Source of the DNA: Hyaloperonospora brassicae
Taxonomy: Eukaryota; Oomycota; Peronosporomycetes; Peronosporales; Peronosporaceae
Direction of reading: 5' to 3'
Assembly: GCA_947650285.1 (NCBI GenBank)
Contig: CANTFL010000654.1
Location: forward strand, 31,336-95,335
Length of the DNA: 64,000 bases
The notes below the pieces were generated by a model. It made no database searches, was not told the origin of the DNA, and was given only the letters and a program-made list of their open reading frames with translations. The translations under genes and the position numbers were made by a program. Shown one piece after another: positions 57,905 to 64,000 of the stretch (within the stretch, counting starts at the first letter, position 1; every line of letters begins with the position of its first letter).

Positions 57905-58519
57905 GTGGAAGCAAGTTCCCAGGAAGTAACCGAGACGTTGAACGTCTTGGTTGATGACGGATCAAGCGTAGGCGCTTACACGCTTGATTTAATTGTGCCT
58001 TCTAAACAAACTTCGGAGATAACTCAGTTGCCCCCGCAAGAACCGAAACGGTTCTTGCGTGATATGCGCAGTGGTAAAGTCAAGCAGATATGTGTACTCG
58101 TGGCGGAGGACGAGTACGTTATCGATATTCGGTCGGCAACAGTATTTGCTGAGAACGAACGGGTTCTCAGCAGCTCATCGATTGACGTAAGCGTCATCAA
58201 TGAGAAGACTCGAAATGAGCGATACACGTCTGAATCCTTGGAGTCGCTTCGGGCAAATCCTTTGTATAAGGATTTGATCGAATTCAAGGATGTGTTCCCT
58301 GAATCCGTACCTTGCGAGTTGCCTAAAGACAAAGGCACTCGACACGAGATTGAGATCAAGCCGGGCTCGAAGTATTGTGTCATGAAGCACTGGCCACTGC
58401 CTCGTGAACAAGTACTAGCGATCGACAAGTTCTTTGCCGATCGCTTAACAGCGAGAAATGTGAGGGAATCGACATCCCCTCACAGCTCTCCGATCTTCTG
58501 TGTGCGAAAGGCCACATGA
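57905..58519 (+). pseudogene. E2 pol linker and RT start
   Basis: Like E1 51960-52553, it carries LIEFKDVFPESVPCELPKD, HEIEIKPGSKYC and SSPIFCVRKAT, then two in-frame TGA codons (58517-58522). It is in the same frame as gag, protease and RT. Before about 58070 it differs from E1 at many sites; afterwards it is almost identical. Confidence 0.88.
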
Positions 58520-58531
58520 TGATGGCAGACA

Positions 58532-59848
58532 GTGCACGCCTTCAACAAGTTGAATGCTGCAACGGTACCGGCTCAGACGCCGATACCGAGGAAGGACATA
58601 ATCATAGATGGCATGTCAAACAGTACCATCTTCTCGTCCATGAATCTGATGGACGGATTATATCAGATCCTCATGCGTGAACGGGACATCCCGTACACAG
58701 CAGTGAACACCCCCAGCGGTATGATGTGGGAAAGGCTAGTGGTGCCACAGGGGCTGAGTAATGCCCCTTCAACATTCAACAGATGTGTAACAAATCTGTT
58801 GAGACCGGTGCGGGATTTCGCACAGAGTTACTTTGACGATGTGTTCGTCCATAGCTGGGCTATGAACGGAAAGACGGACGTGGAGGGTCACAGAACACAC
58901 GTTCGTCAGGTTATTCGACTTGTGCGCAAGCAGAAGTTGTATGTTATCCTGAAGAAGTGTGTATTCGCGGCTGGCGAAATACCACTTCTTGGATGTATTG
59001 TGGGTAAACACGGCGTACGCCCTGATCCCGAAAAGATCAAGGCGATCACTGACTGGCCAGTGCCAGTCGATGTAAAGGGACTAAGGAAGTTCCTCGGGCT
59101 AGCGGCGTACTTGCACAAGTACTCGCGCAATGACGCCGAGATGAATGTTCATCTTTCTTGCTTGCTCAAGAAAGATGTGAAGTGGTCATGGAACGCTGAG
59201 TGCCAGCGTTCCTTTGAGGGTATCAAGCAAAGCTTGATGCAATCGCCGATCTTGGCGATTGAAGATCAGAACAGACCATTTCATGTGGTCTGTGACGCCA
59301 GCGATTTTGCAATCGGCTGTGCGTTAATGCAGTTCGACGCAGATGGCGCGGAGCGCGTCATCTGTTATCAATCGCGTCAGCTGCAACAAGCTGAGCGCAA
59401 TTACCCAGTGCATGACAAGGAACACCTTGCCCTGAAATATGCACTGGCTAAGTTCCGGGTCTATCAATTGGGAGATAGACCGTTCATCGTATATACGGGC
59501 CATGCGTCATTACGCACGGCCGTAAATAGTCCACACCTCTCGCAAAGGATAGAGAGGTGGGCGTCTTTCTTCGTGGAGTATAAACCAGGACGACTAAACG
59601 TCGTCGCTGATGCGCTCTCGCGCCGGCCCGATTTCGAGCCGGACGCCCAATTCAACAGTGAGGATAAGCCCACTGTTGCGGCACTGTCAGTCAGTGTCCC
59701 GTCGTCAAGTTTACTTGACGACGTACGAAAGGCATACGCAGAGGATATGATTCTCCTTCGTTTGATGGGTCGGTCACCTTGCGAACCTATCCCGGAAATT
59801 CTTGACGGATTTGTCGGCTCTATACCGTTCCTACTCGGATCGGTATAG
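58532..59848 (+). pseudogene. E2 reverse transcriptase/RNase H
   Basis: RT copies element RNA to DNA and RNase H removes the RNA strand. The frame has motif A as SSMNLMDG (Asn for the catalytic Asp), motif B VVPQGLSNAPSTFNR, YFDD at residues 100-103, and the connection RKFLGLAAYLHKYS. RNase H follows with D255 (CDASD), E297 (DKEHL), G323 in place of the third acidic residue (YTGHASL) and D360 (VADALSR). It ends by frameshift at TAG 59846. The catalytic losses match E1's. RT activity is unlikely. Confidence 0.92.
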
Positions 59849-60228
59849 TAAACGCAACGGACTGCTGTACTATACAGCAGTTGCCGACGACACGACTCGT
59901 GTCGTCGTTCCCGATCATGATGAATTGCATTTTCGTATCATGTTCGAGTGTCACGATGCCCCAACAGGCGGCCATCGTGGTAGAGAAAAGACTTAGATTA
60001 CGGTAAGTCGTGACTTTTACTGGCCACGCCAGTATCTGTTTGTCCGCAAGTACATTCGTTCTTGCGAGGTTTGTCAACGGGTGAAGCCTAGTCCTTCATT
60101 CCGTGCACCGTTACAACCTCTGCTGGTCCCGGCAGAGTGTTTGAAGTCCGTTTCCATGGACTTTGTCTTCGGGTTTCTCGAAGACACTAACAATAATAAT
60201 GGTATTATTGTGGTTTTGGATCGTTTTT
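59802..60228 (+). pseudogene. E2 integrase zinc-binding domain and first catalytic Asp
   Basis: The frame is +1 relative to RT. It contains ECHDAPTGGH (His pair), stops at TAG 59994-59996, and beyond it has RKYIRSCEVCQRVKP (Cys pair) and SMDFVFGF (first Asp of D,D-35-E). A second frameshift at about 60228, next to a T run, leads to the catalytic core frame. Confidence 0.82.
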
Positions 60229-60708
60229 AGCAAGATGGTACATCTTGCTGCAGTCCCAGAATCGATCAACGCCCACGGTTGTGCGCCTGTCTTCATCAAC
60301 ACGGTCTTCAGACCCCACGGGTTACCCCGTGAACTCGTATCCGACCTTGACCCTCGGTTCACAGCGGCATTTTGGCAAACCGTGTTCCGTTCTCTCGGAA
60401 CACGATTGAAAATGTCCACTTCTGACCATCATGAAACAGATGGTCAGACGGAACGTGCAAACCGTGTCCTCATAGAGATCCTTCGAGGATACGTCCACTC
60501 CTTTTCAAGTTGGAGTGAGTTCTTGCCGATGGTCGAATTTGCCATCAATAATTCGGTGCATGCTTCCACACAGCACACACCGTTCTACGTGAATGGCTTA
60601 CGCCACCTACGTGTGCCCACCATTCTAGAGTGTGACTCTTGGATAAGAGGGGGATGGTTCGCTCGAGCAAAACTGTTTTGGCTCTTGCTCATCACGTGTC
60701 GACGCTGA
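60225..60708 (+). pseudogene. E2 integrase catalytic core
   Basis: From FSKMVHLAAVP the frame reads through LVSDLDPRFTAAFW (second catalytic Asp), HHETDGQTERANR (catalytic Glu) and FLPMVEFAINNSVHAST. It leaves the integrase frame near ECDSWIRGG at about 60650. The upstream part of the open frame (60163-60224) is out-of-frame sequence. The translated protein is identical to E1's. Confidence 0.9.
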
Positions 60709-61068
60709 CGTCGTCACGTATGATGCCGATGTCGATCAGGTCGACATCGATGAAGAAGATCACCTCAATAATAGCGACAAACCTATTATTGACTCGGATG
60801 ATGATGATGATGCTGGTATATCTAGCATCGTCAACGATTATTCCAGCGAGGAAGAGGACAACCTCGCTGAATATAAAATTCTCCTTCTAGGAGTGCGCAC
60901 AAAGCGCACTGAAAGGCAAAACAAAGAGTCAGCAGAGAACTTCCTGCTAACTCGAGGGGCGGTAGTCCGTTTCGTTCAGGACTCCATCGCAAATGTGTGG
61001 ACCGTCAGAAACGGAACGCAGTCAAAAATGGAAGATCAAATGTTCTTTCACTTAAAATTAACGACCTA
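60690..61068 (+). pseudogene. E2 integrase acidic linker (no Met, third frame)
   Basis: In the frame containing 60722 the sequence reads DADVDQVDIDEEDHLNN and then DSDDDDDAGISSIVND. This is a long Asp/Glu-rich linker, followed by FLLTRGAVVRFVQDSIAN. It joins the catalytic core to the GPY/F part. It lacks a Met and is read only if the frameshifts at both ends are ignored, so it is easily missed. Confidence 0.7.
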
Positions 61069-61839
61069 GTACTACTGTCAACGGCAAACTTACCTGGGCA
61101 TGTAGTCACTAGTGTCGGCAGTAGTAAATTACTGCCGAAATACATTGGTCCCTTTCGTTTGTTGAACCCCAAGAGCAATGAATACACGATTGAGTCGCCT
61201 CTCAGGATGCGCACGCATCTTACGTTCTATGTTGGTCATCCCCGCCCGTACTATCAGTACGAGGCCTCTTGCGAGAACGTAGACAGCCGACACGCTCAAG
61301 AATCCTCAACAGATTCTTGTGAGCACAGACCAAACACTCAAGTTGGTCCTTCAGCGACGCGGCCTCGCGACGAGCCGAATCTAGCTCGTCGCGCTAATTA
61401 TGATTCTCGCGTTCGCTCTCGAATTGAAGGGACGCGAAATCTGATCGGTATTTCTTCCGACCGGTACGGAGACGTCGTACGGTCGCCGTTGAGTCGTGCC
61501 GACGATCGAATTCGTCATCGACGTCCTCCCTCAACTCTGTCATGTAACGCTCATGGTTACCCAAAGTCTCCTGCAAGCCCGGCGGTTGAGCCTGATCTTG
61601 TCTTTCCACCGCCATCAGAACCACTATCGGATTCTCAAGGTGGTCTACGCTTTCACGTGGGGCAAATCTTGAGCCACCAGGAGAAGAATGGGGAGCGGAC
61701 AAGTTATCTTGTCCGCTGCCGTGGGTACCAACCGTCGTATGACAGCTGGGAACCTCGATCCCAGCTGATGGCTGACGTTGAAGGTATCGTCCACCAGTAT
61801 GACGAGACCCATCCGATACGTCCGAGGGCCCATCGGTAA
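60997..61839 (+). pseudogene. E2 integrase C-terminal region with chromodomain
   Basis: The open frame (it begins at a GTG only because a stop lies upstream) has DRQKRNAVKNGR, the GPY/F module LLPKYIGPFRLLN and HLTFYVGHPRPYYQYE. A charged disordered stretch follows, then a chromodomain near residues 215-275: FHVGQILSHQEK, YLVRCRGYQPSYDSWEP and EGIVHQYDETHP. The aromatic cage residues are partly kept. The whole 3' half overlaps the antisense ORF. Confidence 0.9.
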
Positions 61840-62823
61840 ACACGCGCCCCAGGCGCTTGTAGACGGATTGCAAGTTTGCAATCGCGTCACGCATCTCAGA
61901 CGAGATGTGTGCCCTACCCCAGGGCGAACTTGAGGAATACACGTCCCTATGGCACGCTGCGAGTTGTCAACACAACTCGCACAAGGGTCACCCCATGTGA
62001 GGCAAGGGATGTCTGCTTCACTCGAGCAACAGTGCAACCGGTACCTTGAACCGGTTGGCGTTCGCTTTTCGAATCTGAGGCGTGTCGCCTCAAGTTTCTT
62101 AAGCCACCCTTCTCGTCCAAAATTCTTAACGTTTTGGACGAACGCGTTCCACGCAGCCAAAAGCGAGACCTTGTCACGCTTTTGGTTGCTGTTGTACCAT
62201 CGATGTCTAAGGAAGACATCGAGATAAAATTCTTCCTCAGCGCGAAAGTTGTTCGCGCTGGAACTCAAGCCGTGAAGCTCAGTCGCATCGAATAAGGGTA
62301 TTCGATGGCGTTGAATTGTCTCGTGAGACAAGCTATGGATGAGCTGTTCAGGCAAACGCCACGGCTTCAGCTCATCACGATTCACAGTGGTACCTTTGTC
62401 GGTATCACGGCTCCCAGATTGACGACGGCTCCCGCCATCGTCATCACGCTCGTGCGAAGACGCACGAGCCGGTGGTGGTAAGGAGTAATACTCCTCACCA
62501 CCATGATCACCTCCATCATCACTGCTAAAAACACTGTGATGCAAATCACGAGTCCGTTCGTTCGGCAGTGGCCTTGGCGAATATTGAGGCGTCGTCGATG
62601 AGAGAGACGCCTCTTGAACATTGCCCGAGTCAGACACGTCTGACTCGCCAGAGTAGATGACCTCAATGTCGGGGTCATCATGTGCACGCGGTACCACACC
62701 GCGTGCACCTGCAGCACCTGTTGCTGCAGGCGGAGAAGGAGCAGCAGACGACGACGAATCGTCTGCCGCAGAGGCTATCACAGCACCGGGCTGTGGGGGC
62801 CTTGAGTAACCTCGCATAGACAT
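61220..62823 (-). pseudogene. E2 antisense ORF (opposite to pol)
   Basis: It starts with MSMRG at 62823, about 130 bp inside the 3' LTR, and reads towards pol. The first frame is open for 392 codons to 61645. A 1-base difference from E1 near 61950 moves the E1-like frame to 61397-61942, then TAG (61394-61396), then open to TAA at 61220. The N-terminus is Ala/Ser-rich with YSGESDVSDSGN. The conserved centre contains WRLPEQLIHSLSHE, FRAEEEFYLDVFLRHRWYN and ADIPCLTWGDPCASC. The tail is charged and coiled-coil-like. N-terminal residues are conserved between E1 and E2 despite DNA change, which supports real coding. I recognise no family. Confidence 0.7.
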
Positions 62824-62942
62824 GTTAACTTTGCGAGGTCAAGCGGAAAGTGAATGGAACGGACCAAACAAGTGCTTCCTGTCTCAATGGTGCCCAACGG
62901 GTGGCCGCCATATATTTGGTAGTCACACGGTGACTATTAGAT

Positions 62943-62955
62943 AAGGGCGGGGTGA
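62943..62955 (+). promoter_or_regulatory. E2 polypurine tract
   Basis: AAGGGCGGGGTGA abuts the 3' LTR. It differs from E1's tract at one position. Confidence 0.85.
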
Positions 62956-63348
62956 TGCAACAGGGCAGCCCGTTACATGGAAATTGTCACTTGAGAGATA
63001 ATGACAATGAAGAATATGAAGTTAAATATTCTTTTAACAATATCACCAATAGTGGTGATATTGATGGGTCGACCAAAGAGTCTGTTCATTGGTTGATATC
63101 TTGATGATATCAAATCACCAATCGCCGCAAGACGCGCGCAATGAGTGGTGACGAGACGTTGTCATACATTCAGTTATATTAACATAATTAAGTTAAGTCA
63201 AACAGAGAGACAGTGGTTAAAGACTTAATTATATTAATATACGAGTTCTACTTTTACCTTACCTACGCTTCCCCGTTTGCCTCGTGTACGGCTGTCGGGC
63301 GCACCGAAACCCTTGCGTTAAGTTCACGCAAGGGTGTGCCCCGTAACA
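62956..63348 (+). repeat. E2 3' LTR
   Basis: It begins TGCAACAGGGCAGCCCG and ends CCCCGTAACA. Differences from the 5' LTR are concentrated in the first 90 bases. The cgccgcaagacgcgcgcaat block is at about 63124. Confidence 0.93.
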
Positions 63349-63805
63349 CCAGCAAGGTGAGCGGTGTTCCGAATGTCGATGGCTGTGCAACTAAAAAGTA
63401 ATCGTTGGTACTGAGCAAGAGCAGTACTAGTGTTTTCAATTCTGTGCTAATTGGCAATTACATAATATTTTAAAATGGGGTGAGTCGTGGATAGCGTAAA
63501 GTGACTGAAGCATAGCGGCTCCCTTGTATATTATTGTTAAGACCTCATCAATTACTTTCCAATTTGCTATTTCGGGCACAGGCTGCCCCCCCGCAATTCC
63601 TACTTTGCTTCGTTTGTGTGGCGACTTCCTCCCAATAGTCCAACGGGCCACTTACATAATAAATCAGCTACATGTCGCTGTGCACGAGCACGTCGCTAGT
63701 AGCGATATCGCTAGGAATCCTAGCAGCAAGTACGTCGCCATACTGGAAGATGCTGTCAATGCTTGTTCGATGGGCAAGCTTACCACACTTAGACGCAACC
63801 GATAG
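63349..63805. other. Spacer between E2 and LTR G
   Basis: This is the former upstream flank of MULE gene 2. Overlapping frames of 71 (minus, 63436-63651) and 93 residues (plus, 63524-63805) are open. The plus frame ends exactly at the LTR junction, but neither shows a motif. Confidence 0.35.
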
Positions 63806-64000
63806 TGTAACGGGGCAGCCCGTTACATGATATTGTCACTTAAGGAAAGTGACAATAAAGAATATAAGATGGATATTCTTTAAACAATATCACCAAAGTG
63901 GTGATATTGAAGGGTCGACCAAAGGGTCTGTTCATTGGTTGATATCGTGATGATATCAACCCACCAATCGCCGAAAGACGCGCGCAATGAGTGGTGACGA
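63806..64000 (+). mobile_element. LTR G (E2-type), cut by the window end
   Basis: It starts TGTAACGGGGCAGCCCG at 63806 and follows the E2 LTR for 195 bp to the window edge. Perfect stems lie at 63806-63827, 63885-63909 and 63937-63961. Whether it is a solo LTR or the start of a third element cannot be told. Confidence 0.88.

Larger units (their letters stand above)
55398..63348 (+). mobile_element. E2: full-length Ty3/Gypsy chromodomain LTR retrotransposon, TSD acagc/ccagc
   Basis: E2 is 7951 bp. LTRs are 393 bp and differ at about 20 positions by eye. The flanking duplications acagc (55393-55397) and ccagc (63349-63353) differ at one base. The order is PBS, gag, protease, linker, RT/RNase H, integrase, chromodomain, antisense ORF, polypurine tract. 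From 55835 to 59848 a single reading frame holds gag to RNase H, interrupted only by five stop codons. After that, frameshifts break the integrase. E2 lies next to E1 in head-to-head orientation. Confidence 0.94.

Noticed and set aside
58769..59673. Minus-strand ORFs inside E2 RT (58769-59011, 58906-59130, 59464-59673) and their E1 mirrors
   Set aside because: They are shadows of the RT/RNase H frame, with no motif of their own. Their conservation follows from the near-identity of the core.
55835..59848. RIP as the firm cause of the E2 stop codons
   Set aside because: RIP proper is known in ascomycete fungi, not in oomycetes, and too few sites can be judged without an intact reference. It is kept only as a pattern worth testing.
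61394..61942. Independent 182-residue minus-strand gene starting at 61942
   Set aside because: It is the continuation of the antisense ORF after a 1-base difference near 61950, not a separate gene with its own start.

Overview
The window looks like a transposon-dominated, gene-poor stretch of a eukaryotic genome, most likely an oomycete (Phytophthora or downy-mildew type). This organism call is an inference. It rests on recognising, from general knowledge, chromodomain Ty3/Gypsy polyproteins, MULE transposases and a second Gypsy lineage of the sort that fills oomycete genomes. No intact host gene of normal length was found; the only host-like loci are a decayed glutamate/dicarboxylate-symporter pseudogene and a 66-residue secreted-protein candidate.

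Layout. 1-9.6 kb: overlapping, oppositely oriented remnants of an old Ty3/Gypsy lineage (integrase, RT and gag on minus; leader and protease fragments on plus). 9.6-15.9 kb: symporter pseudogene with a perfect 27-bp inverted repeat at its end, a small secreted-protein ORF, a 14-bp minisatellite and a dispersed repeat. 15.9-18.8 kb: a solo LTR, then a MULE transposase pseudogene with another solo LTR inside it. 18.8-44 kb: very decayed DNA with an RT remnant, two further solo LTRs, a long dispersed LTR-like repeat pair (about 25.1 and 35.1 kb) and a plus-strand Gypsy leader/gag/protease remnant. 44.1-46.4 kb: a truncated LTR-gag piece and a coiled-coil gag-like pseudogene.

46.6-64 kb: a second MULE transposase gene broken up by two LTR retrotransposons. 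E1 (47102-54823, minus) and E2 (55398-63348, plus) lie with their 5' LTRs facing each other about 0.57 kb apart, and a further LTR starts at 63806. Both elements have TG...CA LTRs, 5-bp target duplications, the same primer-binding site, a polypurine tract, gag, protease, RT/RNase H, a chromodomain integrase and a conserved antisense ORF between pol and the 3' LTR. LTRs, gag and protease are clearly diverged between E1 and E2, yet about 4.2 kb of pol is almost identical and carries the same frameshifts, stops and lost catalytic residues. This points to sequence conversion after insertion.

The most unusual signal is in the architecture of the elements. Their LTRs and coding regions are tiled with short perfect inverted repeats (7-14 bp arms, small loops), roughly one every 30-50 bases. 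Where E1 and E2 have diverged, several stems have changed on both arms so that pairing is kept. I know of no feature class that explains this.
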